Source: Proteus vulgaris
Lineage (GTDB): Bacteria > Pseudomonadota > Gammaproteobacteria > Enterobacterales > Enterobacteriaceae
Direction: 5' to 3'
Assembly: GCF_011045815.1 (NCBI RefSeq)
Contig: NZ_CP047345.1
Coordinates: forward strand, 107,207-171,206
Length of the DNA: 64,000 nt
The position numbers were made by a program, and so were the translations under genes. Below the pieces are notes generated by a model, which was not told the DNA's origin, ran no database searches, and worked only from the letters and a program-made list of their open reading frames with translations. This document shows, piece by piece, positions 33,416 through 42,138 of this stretch. Position 1 is the first letter of the stretch. The number at the start of each line of letters is the position of its first letter.

Positions 33416-35143
33416 ATGTCTTACTACAAAGCTGACACCGTTCGTGAAGCTGCAAACGGAAACTGGCTATTCATCCTGGCGGCCCTAGCGCCCCATCTTG
33501 AACCAGCTCTCCGTAAACCTGGTCGTCATGTTTCTTGTCCTATCCACGGCGGGAAAGATGGCTTCCGACTGTTCAAGGATGCCCACCTGACTGGTGGCGG
33601 CGTATGCAATACATGCGGTGCCAATCATGATGGTTTTGAGCTGCTGATGTGGCTCAATAACTGGGACTTTAAACAGTGCCTGAGCGAGGTTGGTGATTAT
33701 CTGGGCGTTGAGAAAGAGCAACCCCAGTATCAACAAGCCGCTGCACCGACACGAGCTCCTGTCCAGGCCAAAGCGCCTGTTCAGCAAGAGCCTATGAAGG
33801 TGAATAACAAGGTTCTCGATTCCAAGAATCGTAAAAAATCCATTGCCGGTACTCTGATTGCCCACGGTAAAGCTCCTTATGAGCATAACGAAGACAACGA
33901 GCTCAGCTACTTTGCCTTCATCCGTGACAAGAGCGGTTTGGAACGCACCATCTGGGGCGTGGATCTTGAAAGAGCCATTGGTGAAAGTGAAGCCAAGTAT
34001 GGGGATGAGATCGTCATGACAAACCTCGGGCGCGAGCCTGTAACTGTCGTCGTTGAAGTTAAGGACGAGCAGGGGAATGTTGTGAGAGAACAACCTATGC
34101 AAACGCATCGCAACACCTGGCTGGTGGAACGTCGCGGCGCTACGGTAACGCAGTTCCGCGCTCGCTCGAACGGTGGTGTTGAGCCGGTGAGTCACCATGT
34201 TGAGTCGGCCCCTGTGGTCAACCGCACGGTAGAAGCTCCGGCACCGCAAGTACAACATGCGGCCACACAACCGGAAGAGCAAAGCAGCGAAAACAAGCCG
34301 AAAGTTGTTCCGATGTTTCGTGAACAACCTAAGCCTTGGCTGCTTGAGCTCCAAGAAGAAATGGAGAAGAGAATGGAGCGCGAACGCGCTTACAGTGCTC
34401 GTCTCCGTGAGAAAATCGAGAAGGTATGGAACGAGTGTTTGCCGTTCTCCAGTCATGTGACTGAGCCAATGCGTCTGTACTTCAAAAACCGCGAGCTTCT
34501 GTTCAAGGTTGATGAAGTAGAAAAAACAGACTGTCTGCGGTTCAATCCGGCTATGGCCTACTACGACGAAGATGGCAATGAAGTTGGGAAATTCCCGGCT
34601 ATCGTCTGCGCTATCCGAGATGTGGAAGGCAACCTGGTAACGCTCCACCGCACCTATCTCACCCAAAACGGTAAAAAAGCCAAGGTCGGCAACGCCAAGA
34701 AGATGATGCCCATTCCTGACGGTTTGGATGTCAATGGCGCGGCCATCCGCCTCGGTGAACCGACTGAGGGTATCCTGGGTGTTGCAGAAGGGCTGGAAAC
34801 AGCCCTGTCAGCTTATCGAGTCACTCAAATCCCGGTTTGGTCAACGGTCAATGCGACCCTGATGGAGTCCTTCGAGGTTCCAGAAGGTGTTCACACCGTA
34901 CTGATCTGGGCTGACAAAGATAAGTCTGTGACTGGTGAGAAGTCAGCGAACGTGCTGAAAGCCAAGCTGGAGAAGCGCGGCATTCGTGTGTACGTCCTGC
35001 TGCCTAAACTCCCGATCCCGCCCAGAGCGAAAGGGATTGACTGGAACGATGTCCTGATGAGTCAGGGAAGCCTCGGTTTCCCGAATGCTCGCTACCTGCG
35101 CGATTTCATTGCGAGAAGGAGAGCTGAGTATGGCCGTCATTGA
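33416..35143 (+). CDS. Primase-like protein: zinc ribbon plus TOPRIM domain
   Basis: A 575-residue protein from ATG 33416 (AAGGAG ahead). The N-terminus has a primase-type zinc motif: VSCPIHGGKDGFR (C-x2-H) and GGGVCNTCGANHDG (C-x2-C), residues about 35-70. A Pro/Gln-rich and charged linker (about 100-340) leads to a C-terminal TOPRIM domain: GVAEGLETALSAYR (Glu) and LIWADKDKSVTG (DxD), ending IDWNDVL. This is the plan of phage and plasmid DNA primases without a fused helicase (no P-loop). It could prime the transferred strand in the recipient (inference). Confidence 0.82.
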   Translation: MSYYKADTVREAANGNWLFILAALAPHLEPALRKPGRHVSCPIHGGKDGFRLFKDAHLTGGGVCNTCGANHDGFELLMWLNNWDFKQCLSEVGDYLGVEKEQPQYQQAAAPTRAPVQAKAPVQQEPMKVNNKVLDSKNRKKSIAGTLIAHGKAPYEHNEDNELSYFAFIRDKSGLERTIWGVDLERAIGESEAKYGDEIVMTNLGREPVTVVVEVKDEQGNVVREQPMQTHRNTWLVERRGATVTQFRARSNGGVEPVSHHVESAPVVNRTVEAPAPQVQHAATQPEEQSSENKPKVVPMFREQPKPWLLELQEEMEKRMERERAYSARLREKIEKVWNECLPFSSHVTEPMRLYFKNRELLFKVDEVEKTDCLRFNPAMAYYDEDGNEVGKFPAIVCAIRDVEGNLVTLHRTYLTQNGKKAKVGNAKKMMPIPDGLDVNGAAIRLGEPTEGILGVAEGLETALSAYRVTQIPVWSTVNATLMESFEVPEGVHTVLIWADKDKSVTGEKSANVLKAKLEKRGIRVYVLLPKLPIPPRAKGIDWNDVLMSQGSLGFPNARYLRDFIARRRAEYGRH

Positions 35144-35408
35144 TGTCTCGAAGGTTGATACAACGCCTGGTAACGACGCGGTGTGCCCCTTTTCTCCCCC
35201 TGAGGGGTGGGAGGGGGACTCTGCGGCCTACGTTGAGCTTATGCGGTCTCGGTATCGTCATCTGATGCACGGCCAGAGAATGATGGTGACAGCCTCCTTC
35301 GCAAGAAGGGAGCCTATCCAAGTTACTGGCCCGTTTGCTGATGAAGCGACGAAGATCATTAACTCAATGAAGATGAACAAGGCGAAGCCAACAGCTTTGT
35401 CTGCCTAA
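35130..35408 (+). CDS. Unknown 92-residue protein
   Basis: ATG 35130 lies inside the last codons of the primase-like gene with AAGGAGAG ahead, so translation is probably coupled. Soluble, basic C-terminal half. No family recognised. Confidence 0.58.
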   Translation: MAVIDVSKVDTTPGNDAVCPFSPPEGWEGDSAAYVELMRSRYRHLMHGQRMMVTASFARREPIQVTGPFADEATKIINSMKMNKAKPTALSA

Positions 35409-35480
35409 AACTTTAACCCTGAGGGGGTGTTCATGCCCTCTCGGGCATGATTCGCCTCCTCTTCAACTATGGAGGTAATC

Positions 35481-35720
35481 ATGAAAAAGTTTTTGCGTAT
35501 TAAGACGTGGTTTGTGCGTCTTTTCTCTCCTGACAAGAAGACTCTGGGAGCTATCGGTGAAGACCTGCGTAAGGTCGCCGTAACAGCCATCGGTGTCGGT
35601 ATTGTAGGATTGGCTGTATCTGGGGACACTATAACCGTCAAAGAAGCCGGTTTGGTGTTGGTCATTGGGGTTATCCTGTGGATCTATGGTATAATCTTAA
35701 CCAAGGTCAGCAATTCCTAA
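35481..35720 (+). CDS. Small membrane protein, unknown
   Basis: A 79-residue protein with a basic N-terminus and two hydrophobic stretches (VTAIGVGIVGLAVSG and LVLVIGVILWIYGIIL), likely two membrane passes. Start ATG 35481 behind GGAGG. Confidence 0.62.
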   Translation: MKKFLRIKTWFVRLFSPDKKTLGAIGEDLRKVAVTAIGVGIVGLAVSGDTITVKEAGLVLVIGVILWIYGIILTKVSNS

Positions 35721-35729
35721 GGGGGTCAA

Positions 35730-35846
35730 ATGGACGCTTTCACATTAGGCATGTTGGGGTTGCTCATTTTTTTCACTGTCGTCACTGGCGGCAGTCTGTA
35801 TCTCTACCATGAGAAACAGAAGGAAAAAAAGCATCACAACGCCTAA
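35730..35846 (+). CDS. 38-residue membrane peptide
   Basis: A short ORF nine bases after the previous stop with GGGGG ahead. One membrane segment (MLGLLIFFTVVTGG) and a Lys/His-rich tail (HEKQKEKKHHNA). It resembles small cytochrome-oxidase- or CydX-like anchored peptides in size only; function unknown. Supported by the RBS and by the terminator right after it. Confidence 0.5.
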   Translation: MDAFTLGMLGLLIFFTVVTGGSLYLYHEKQKEKKHHNA

Positions 35847-35870
35847 AGAGTAACTGCGATAATGAACGTA

Positions 35871-35897
35871 AAGGCCAGCAATAGCTGGCCTTTTTTT
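35871..35897 (+). terminator. Rho-independent terminator ending the accessory block
   Basis: AAGGCCAGC-AATA-GCTGGCCTT hairpin followed by seven T. Confidence 0.88.
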
Positions 35898-35915
35898 ATA
35901 CTTGCAGTTTGAAGT

Positions 35916-35951
35916 GTTACATGTCACGATGAAGTTGGTGTGACATGTAAC
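35916..35951. promoter_or_regulatory. Perfect 12-bp inverted repeat, likely operator
   Basis: GTTACATGTCAC (35916-35927) and GTGACATGTAAC (35940-35951), 12 bp apart, immediately before the RHH-like gene; probable autoregulatory site. Confidence 0.6.
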
Positions 35952-35966
35952 GGTAAAGGTGTTTTT

Positions 35967-36341
35967 TTGAAAGTATCCAATGAAGATGCTCAGGCTACGG
36001 CGATCTATCTCCTCAGAGCTGCTTCGCGCCCAGCTTTCTGGCGTGACGTCCCATTCGATAAGAAACTTGAAGCCGTGGACAGCCTGAACAGCATGGGGCG
36101 ATCACCATCAGAACTCACTGAATGGATTAATAAATATCTGACAGCAGAGCAAATCAATAAACTCGGGACATCAATTAGGCAACGTCGCAGAAGGGGATAT
36201 GGTGTTGGTAAAAGCATAACTATAAGCGATAAAGCCCACAGGATTTTGAAGCGGTTGGCAGAAGTCGATGGTTGCAATTTGTCAGAAGTGATAGAGAAAC
36301 GCCTAGCCCGAGCTTATAAAAATACTTGGGACCACAAATAG
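35967..36341 (+). CDS. Ribbon-helix-helix-like regulator
   Basis: Start taken as TTG 35967 with AAAGGTG ahead, because the earlier GTG at 35940 lies in the inverted repeat. The product is 124 residues. The C-terminal third (GKSITISDKAHRILKRLAEVDGCNLSEVIEKRL) has the beta-helix-helix pattern of RHH DNA-binding proteins; a basic stretch QRRRRGYG precedes it. The adjacent perfect inverted repeat fits autoregulation. Target genes are unknown. Confidence 0.55.
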   Translation: MKVSNEDAQATAIYLLRAASRPAFWRDVPFDKKLEAVDSLNSMGRSPSELTEWINKYLTAEQINKLGTSIRQRRRRGYGVGKSITISDKAHRILKRLAEVDGCNLSEVIEKRLARAYKNTWDHK

Positions 36342-36355
36342 AGTGGCACTAGGGG

Positions 36356-36382
36356 TTGCATTTTTAAAACCCGTGGTAGCAT
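36356..36382 (+). promoter_or_regulatory. Promoter upstream of 36455 (TTGCAT / extended -10 type)
   Basis: TTGCAT, 15 nt, TAGCAT with TGG before the -10. Same spacing and bases as the minus-strand promoters at 6209-6235 and 58249-58275. Confidence 0.5.
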
Positions 36383-36454
36383 CTAAATGAACCCTAACGA
36401 ATAGGGGTGCTGGCGGCGATGCCGACCATTATCCCGATAATGGAGAAATAGACC

Positions 36455-37180
36455 ATGATGACACTGACTACTGTCTCGAAGAAAACTTCTAATAATTCAG
36501 CCCTTGTATTCTGGCGCGTTGGTACAAAACGGAAAGGCATCCTTGATGTTCGTATTGATTTTGACAACGAGGAGGCAGATCTTTTGGCTGAGCTCGTAGC
36601 CATTCGCTATCTGGCGCTGGACAAACAGGTTTTTTGCAGAGAGCCAGGTGCTGGTGCTGGTTACAAGCTGGTGGTATCCAAAGGTGCGATTAAAAAGCTG
36701 GCGCTGGGCAAATCCACCAAGGAGTTTGCATTCAAGTTTGCGGCTTGCCTCACTGGACGTTTAAAGGGCGCTACTATTGAAGTTTCGCAGAGCATGGAGT
36801 TTATGGATGAGCCGGGTGAGGGCAACGTTGAGCTCCTCGATGTGGACAAGCAAGCCTATACTCAAACCCATGACGAAATCTCTACACCGGCCATTGGTCC
36901 CGTCCTTGTTACTCAACATGCCATCGATCAGTATCAGGCCCGGATAACCTCTGGAGACCCTAAAAAACCGTGGGCCTCACTCGTTGGTCGCCTCCAGCAT
37001 CCAGAGTTACAGGTTCAACCCTTTGACGAGAAAGTGGCTCGCCATAAAGCCAGAAAGTATGGCCGCGTAGATAACGTGGAAGTCTGGGGCCATAGAGATT
37101 CCAAGTTCAAGTACCTGATGGTGATCAACGACGACAACCAAAAACGTGTTCTTGTCACAGTGTTTGAGCGAAATGAGTAA
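36455..37180 (+). CDS. Unknown 241-residue protein
   Basis: Soluble two-part protein: an N-terminal half with IDFDNEEADLLAELVAIRYLA and VVSKGAIKKLALGKSTKEF, and a C-terminal domain from about residue 150 (VLVTQHAIDQYQARIT...FKYLMVINDDNQKRVLVTVF). The leader hairpin CCATTAT-CCCG-ATAATGG overlaps the RBS GGAG. No family recognised. Confidence 0.62.
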   Translation: MMTLTTVSKKTSNNSALVFWRVGTKRKGILDVRIDFDNEEADLLAELVAIRYLALDKQVFCREPGAGAGYKLVVSKGAIKKLALGKSTKEFAFKFAACLTGRLKGATIEVSQSMEFMDEPGEGNVELLDVDKQAYTQTHDEISTPAIGPVLVTQHAIDQYQARITSGDPKKPWASLVGRLQHPELQVQPFDEKVARHKARKYGRVDNVEVWGHRDSKFKYLMVINDDNQKRVLVTVFERNE

Positions 37181-37230
37181 CCTGCTTCTCATTTGTTCTG
37201 AATACACAACCTCTCCAAATCACGTATTCA

Positions 37231-37245
37231 TACCCTAAAAGGGCA
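37231..37245 (+). promoter_or_regulatory. AcaCD-like activator box upstream of rhs
   Basis: TACCCTAAAAGGGCA, 68-82 bp before the rhs start, so the toxin gene may be switched on together with transfer. Confidence 0.5.
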
Positions 37246-37312
37246 AAAACGCAGTCGTTGATAACGACTCTCCCACCTGAAAATAGCTCCAGCATAAAAA
37301 CTGGAGCTGTAA

Positions 37313-40300
37313 ATGAGATCGAGACCTTCCCTTTTACTGATGCGAAACCTGCGGTCATTGGCCGTTGTGGTGCTCGCAACTTTGCCATGCGTTGCTTTTG
37401 CACAATGGCGGGTTGTAGCCGTGAGCACCGAAGTAGACAAAATGCGCTTCAACACCATCATAGACGCGCATTCCTTCATGAAGAATTATCGCTCTGGTGA
37501 GGAGCAAGGGAAGGGAACGCCAGTTGGGGATGCGCTTTATCCGGTTGCCAGTTATGGTGATGGCCGTTATGTCTCCAGGATCTGTTTTAAGTATCTAGGT
37601 GCTACTGGCGATTATGACCCCACTACCTGCACTGGCGACCCAGCTACGGTCTACTGGCGCTCAACCTATGTTCTGCCGGGTGAGATGGATAAAACACCGT
37701 TCCTGGACAGGGATCTCGGCTTACCAACAACGACCATGTGTGTAGGGAACCCTATCCATCTTGGCACCGGCAACAAGTTCCAGGCTGAACTGGATTATCA
37801 AAGCGGAGGCTCCGACCCTTTCACATTCACCAGATACTACAATAGCCACCTTCCTGATGAAGAGCTCGGCGGCTGGCGGCATACCTACTCGCGGAGCGTC
37901 GAGGTCAACGCCTCGAAGTACGGTGAGAACATGGTTGTCCTGCACCGGCCAGAAGGGCAACAACTCGCGTTCTACAACTCGTCCTCTGTCTGGGTGCCAA
38001 CATGGAAAACCGATGATACCTTGACGAAGGATGCTACCGGCTGGCGTTACACTCAATCTGACGGGGTAGTCGAGGCCTATGATGAAACCGGACGACTGAC
38101 CGGCATCGAGAAGCCCAACGGCAATCACATCACCCTGAGCTATCTGAACGGAGAGCTATCCTCGATCACTGACGGCTTTGGCCGCAACATCCAGTTCCAG
38201 CATCAAGATGGCCGCATGGTCAGTGTCACCGATCCTGCTGGTGGCAGTATTCAGTACCAGTACAACAGCGCTGGCAAGCTGGCGGAAGTGATCTACCAGG
38301 ACAATACGAGCCGCAGCTATCTCTACGATGACCCGAATGCACCGGGTTTGCTCTCTGGGCTGGTGGACGAGAACGGCAACCGTTTCGCCACATGGGGATA
38401 TGATGCTCAGGGGATGGCAGTTCTAAGTGAACACGCCGGGGGCGCAGAGAAGACTCAGGTAAGCTACAACGCTGACGGAAGCGTCTCTGTCACCAACGCC
38501 CTCGGCCACGTTCAGCGATATACCTACAGCCGTCACAACGGGATGCTCAAGCCTGATGTTGTTGAGGGTGCGCCGTGTACCGGCTTTGTGGGAGGCAAGG
38601 AAACCTACGTCTACGACAGCAAAGGCCTCGTCTCCAGCATTACAGATCGTGCTGGACAGAAGCGCACGTTCACCCATAACGACCGGGGATTGGAAACCAC
38701 CCAGATAGACCAGGATGGGGGCAAGGTTACGACCGACTGGCTTCCTTCCAAGTCGCTCCCTGCAAAAATCACGGAACCAACCAGGATCACTGAGCTTACC
38801 TACGACACTCATCTCCGGGTGATAAGCCGCAAGGTCACAGATCGCAGCTCGGGCGCTTCCCGGACATGGACCTACACCTATGCCCCTGTTGGTACAGGAA
38901 AGCCGAGCCTGTTGGCCTCGGTTGATGGTCCGCGCACCGACGTCAGCGATGTTACGACATTTGACTACGATGACCAGGGCAACCTGATCCGGACAACAAA
39001 CGCGCTGGGGCAGGTGATGCAGTTTGGTGACTACGACGCGAACGGTCGCGCCGGGACCATTCAGGGCGTCAACGGTGTAACCCAAACCCTCACCTATGAC
39101 GCCAGAGGAAGACTTGTCAGCTCCACTGGACCAGAAGGAACCACGGCCTACAACTATGATGCTGTGGGCCTCCTGAGCTCGCTGACTAAGCCAAATGGTG
39201 CAACCGTCAGCTATGAGTACGACGCTGCACATCGGCTGGTGGCGGAAACAGATGCACAGGGCAACCGGCGCGAGCTTGAGCTCAATGACCTCGGGAACCC
39301 AGTAGAAGAGCGACTGCTCGATGCGCTGGGCCAGACCCGTTGGATAGAGCGCCGGATCTTCAACGAAATCGGCTGGCTCTCCAGTGTCTCCGACGCCTAT
39401 AGCAATCAGTCATCGTTTTCCTACGATGTGGTGGCAAACCTGATACAGGAGACCAGTCCCTCTGGTAACACACACTCCTACAAGTACGACGGCTTCCATC
39501 ACCGGACACAAACGACCGATCCACTCGGGAAGGTCACGCAGGTGCTCTACAAGGATACCGGCGATGTTTACCGTGTCTCCGACCCTCGTTCGCGCCTGAC
39601 CTACTACAGCTACAACGGCTTTGGCGAAGTGACTCAGGTCCGGAGCCCGGACACCGGCACCACCGACATTACCTATGACGAAGCCGGTAACGTGGCAACG
39701 CGCAAGACGGCCAAGGGACAAACCACAAGCTACAGCTACGACGCGCTGAACCGGATCATCGAGGCATCCAGCGGTGTCGCTGGCGAATCGCCAATTCTGT
39801 ACGGGTACGACGAAGCAACCTCACCATACGGCATGGGCCGCTTGACCTCAGTCGATGATGGCAACGGTGTCCGGAGATATGGCTATACACCCGAAGGATG
39901 GTTGGCTTACGAGACCTGGGAAACCCACGGGCAGAGCCTTACTACCCAGTACCAATACGATGGTGCAGGCCTCATCACGAAGATCACGTATCCCAGTGGT
40001 CGTGAGGTTTCCTACACCCGTGATTTAGCCGGTGACGTCATCGAGGTGGCAACGACACAAGCAGGCACCACAACAAGCCTGGCAAGCCAGATCGAGCGAG
40101 CGCCCTTTGGCCCCGTCACCAGTATGGTCAGATGGAACGGCATTTCAGAAAGTCGCTCTTTGGATCTCAATTACCGAGTCACCGGCATCGACGCTACTAG
40201 AGTGCATTCGCTGGTCTATCGGTACACGCCAGACTCGTTGATTTCAGCCATAGACGACAATCTCAGCTCATCAGTCAATCAGTCACTCGGTTATGACGCG

Positions 40301-41575
40301 GTTGGCCGCATCACCTCTGCTGAGGGGCTCTATGGCGTTTTGGGCTATGGCTATGACGCCACCGGCAACAGGACCTCGATCACGACCGATGGCCTGAGCC
40401 AAAGCTACACCATCAACTACATGAACAACTGGCTGGTGAAGACTGGGCAAACCTCCAGAAGCTATGACGCCAATGGCAACCTGACGAAGCAGGGGGCGGA
40501 TACCTTCACCTATGACAGCCAGAACCGGCTGGTGGCCGCAACGGTCGCTGGAGTGACAGCAGCTTACACCTACAACCATCTGGATCAGCGTGTAACTAAG
40601 ACCCTAAACGGCCAGACCCGCCTACTGATTTACGGCTTGGCAGGAAACCTCATCGAGGAGCTGGACGCAGCCACTGGAGACGTGCTGGCGGAGTATATCT
40701 GGCTCGATGGCACCCCCTTGAGCTTTGCTCAGTCAGGACAGACCTATCAAGTCCACGTCGATCATCTGGGCACCCCGAAGGCGCTAACCGACGCCAGCGG
40801 CCAAGTGGTTTGGAAGGCGAGCTACAGCCCGTTCGGTAAGGCCAGCATCACCACTCAGGGGCCGACCTTCAATTTGCGGTTCCCAGGACAGTATTACGAC
40901 GCGGAGACCGGGCTCCACTACAACTGGCGGCGTTACTACGACCCGAATACCGGGCGTTACATCACCAGTGACCCGATTGGGCTGGCTGGTGGGATTAACA
41001 CCTATGCCTATGCGCTGAGCAACCCGATAGGCAATGCAGATCCAACAGGGGAGTTTGTGCCGCTTCTTCTGGGGGCTTATGTTGCCATAGACTTTGCCTT
41101 GAGCGCTTGGGACGCCTATGACACCTTCAAGACCATCACCAGTGATTGTGCGACCTCAAGAGAAAAGTGGATTTCCGGGGGGCTTTTTGCTGCTGGGATT
41201 ATCCTGCCTGGCAACTATAAGGCGCTAGGGAATGTTGCGGAACGCGCTTTTAAAAATACGGCTGATGATTTTGTAGACCTAGCCAGTTCCCAGAGACGTA
41301 AGCATATTCTTGATGGTGACGCCACTGGTGGAGGGCATCGAGCAGGAACAGGCAAGCCTGGAAAAAGTGAGTTTCCTCAAAGTTGGTCTGATGAAAAAAT
41401 TATGCACGTCATTTCCGATATAGCTACCGATCCAAATGTTTCTCGAAAGGCTGGGCGCGGTGGTAGGACTATTGCAGAGGCAGTTAAAGAAGGTATTAAT
41501 GTTCGTGTAATACAAGAATCTAATGGTGATATTGTTTCAGGTTTTCCAACAAACGTACCAAGGAATCCAAAATGA
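37313..41575 (+). CDS. rhs: Rhs/YD-repeat protein with C-terminal EndoU-type nuclease toxin
   Basis: A 1420-residue protein. A Sec-type signal segment (LRSLAVVVLATLPCVAFA) is followed by many YD repeats (examples YNADGSVSVTNALGHVQRY, YDANGNLTKQG) and the Rhs core end DPIGLAGGINTYAYALSNP. The variable tip (from about residue 1245) ends in RRKHILDGDATGGGHRAG...PGKSEFPQSWS...ISDIATDP, the pattern of bacterial EndoU nucleases, with both catalytic-type His. A hairpin AGCTCCAG/CTGGAGCT hides its RBS. IncC plasmids carry rhs in a comparable position. The immunity gene overlaps its end. The tip is AT-richer than the core, consistent with tip exchange. Confidence 0.88.
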   Translation: MRSRPSLLLMRNLRSLAVVVLATLPCVAFAQWRVVAVSTEVDKMRFNTIIDAHSFMKNYRSGEEQGKGTPVGDALYPVASYGDGRYVSRICFKYLGATGDYDPTTCTGDPATVYWRSTYVLPGEMDKTPFLDRDLGLPTTTMCVGNPIHLGTGNKFQAELDYQSGGSDPFTFTRYYNSHLPDEELGGWRHTYSRSVEVNASKYGENMVVLHRPEGQQLAFYNSSSVWVPTWKTDDTLTKDATGWRYTQSDGVVEAYDETGRLTGIEKPNGNHITLSYLNGELSSITDGFGRNIQFQHQDGRMVSVTDPAGGSIQYQYNSAGKLAEVIYQDNTSRSYLYDDPNAPGLLSGLVDENGNRFATWGYDAQGMAVLSEHAGGAEKTQVSYNADGSVSVTNALGHVQRYTYSRHNGMLKPDVVEGAPCTGFVGGKETYVYDSKGLVSSITDRAGQKRTFTHNDRGLETTQIDQDGGKVTTDWLPSKSLPAKITEPTRITELTYDTHLRVISRKVTDRSSGASRTWTYTYAPVGTGKPSLLASVDGPRTDVSDVTTFDYDDQGNLIRTTNALGQVMQFGDYDANGRAGTIQGVNGVTQTLTYDARGRLVSSTGPEGTTAYNYDAVGLLSSLTKPNGATVSYEYDAAHRLVAETDAQGNRRELELNDLGNPVEERLLDALGQTRWIERRIFNEIGWLSSVSDAYSNQSSFSYDVVANLIQETSPSGNTHSYKYDGFHHRTQTTDPLGKVTQVLYKDTGDVYRVSDPRSRLTYYSYNGFGEVTQVRSPDTGTTDITYDEAGNVATRKTAKGQTTSYSYDALNRIIEASSGVAGESPILYGYDEATSPYGMGRLTSVDDGNGVRRYGYTPEGWLAYETWETHGQSLTTQYQYDGAGLITKITYPSGREVSYTRDLAGDVIEVATTQAGTTTSLASQIERAPFGPVTSMVRWNGISESRSLDLNYRVTGIDATRVHSLVYRYTPDSLISAIDDNLSSSVNQSLGYDAVGRITSAEGLYGVLGYGYDATGNRTSITTDGLSQSYTINYMNNWLVKTGQTSRSYDANGNLTKQGADTFTYDSQNRLVAATVAGVTAAYTYNHLDQRVTKTLNGQTRLLIYGLAGNLIEELDAATGDVLAEYIWLDGTPLSFAQSGQTYQVHVDHLGTPKALTDASGQVVWKASYSPFGKASITTQGPTFNLRFPGQYYDAETGLHYNWRRYYDPNTGRYITSDPIGLAGGINTYAYALSNPIGNADPTGEFVPLLLGAYVAIDFALSAWDAYDTFKTITSDCATSREKWISGGLFAAGIILPGNYKALGNVAERAFKNTADDFVDLASSQRRKHILDGDATGGGHRAGTGKPGKSEFPQSWSDEKIMHVISDIATDPNVSRKAGRGGRTIAEAVKEGINVRVIQESNGDIVSGFPTNVPRNPK

Positions 41576-41844
41576 AAAATGAATATAGAGAAATTGAATC
41601 CACGCTAGATCTTTTGCTTATGGTGCTGTCTGATTCGTTTTCTGAATCTGAAAGTATAGAAGTGCAAGAATTTATTGATGTGGGTGAGTATGGAATCGCA
41701 CTAGAAACTATCATTGACATTATTAATGAAGAGTCAAAGAACATAACAAATGAAGCTGAGTTTCTGATTGAAAAAGCAGGGAGGATAATGAATATGGATA
41801 CTACATCCATTGTAGATAAGATTTCAAAACATATAGATAAATAA
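41572..41844 (+). CDS. MafI-like immunity protein for the EndoU toxin
   Basis: A 90-residue acidic protein starting within the rhs stop (ATGA overlap at 41572). FIDVGEYGIALETIIDIINEE matches the pattern of MafI-family immunity proteins, which neutralise EndoU-type MafB toxins. AT-rich like the toxin tip, so toxin and immunity probably arrived together. Confidence 0.72.
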   Translation: MKNEYREIESTLDLLLMVLSDSFSESESIEVQEFIDVGEYGIALETIIDIINEESKNITNEAEFLIEKAGRIMNMDTTSIVDKISKHIDK

Positions 41845-41848
41845 TAAG

Positions 41849-42091
41849 ATGAAAAAAACCGGTTTAAAATATAGAGCAGTATATCTGCTTGGATTTCCGT
41901 TAGCTGGAGCCTTTATAGGAATTGCAGTGTTCGCTTTATTAAATTATGTGAATGGGCCTCTAAGCAAATTCGCCTTATATCTGTCCGTTGGTGTTTGGGG
42001 GGGGTATGGAGTGTTCTCAGGAATCTATGGATACTTAAATCTAAGGAAAATATTAAAGTTAAAGAGAGCTAATGAGGAATCCAGGGATTAA
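41849..42091 (+). CDS. Small membrane protein in the rhs tail
   Basis: An 80-residue protein with two membrane segments (AVYLLGFPLAGAFIGIAVFAL and ALYLSVGVWGGYGVFSGIYG), four bases after the immunity gene, AT-rich. Could be a second immunity protein for a displaced toxin tip; this is inference from position. Confidence 0.55.
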   Translation: MKKTGLKYRAVYLLGFPLAGAFIGIAVFALLNYVNGPLSKFALYLSVGVWGGYGVFSGIYGYLNLRKILKLKRANEESRD

Positions 42092-42138
42092 ATACGGCTC
42101 ACATGGTTCTGCTATTGGCGCAGCATTGGGGACGGCTT

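Noticed and set aside
33485..34666. Antisense ORF of 393 codons opposite the primase-like gene
   Set aside because: Shadow frame of a clearly coding gene with zinc and TOPRIM motifs; no RBS and no recognisable domain.
38423..39232. Antisense ORF of 269 codons opposite rhs
   Set aside because: YD-repeat genes commonly leave open shadow frames; no start signal.
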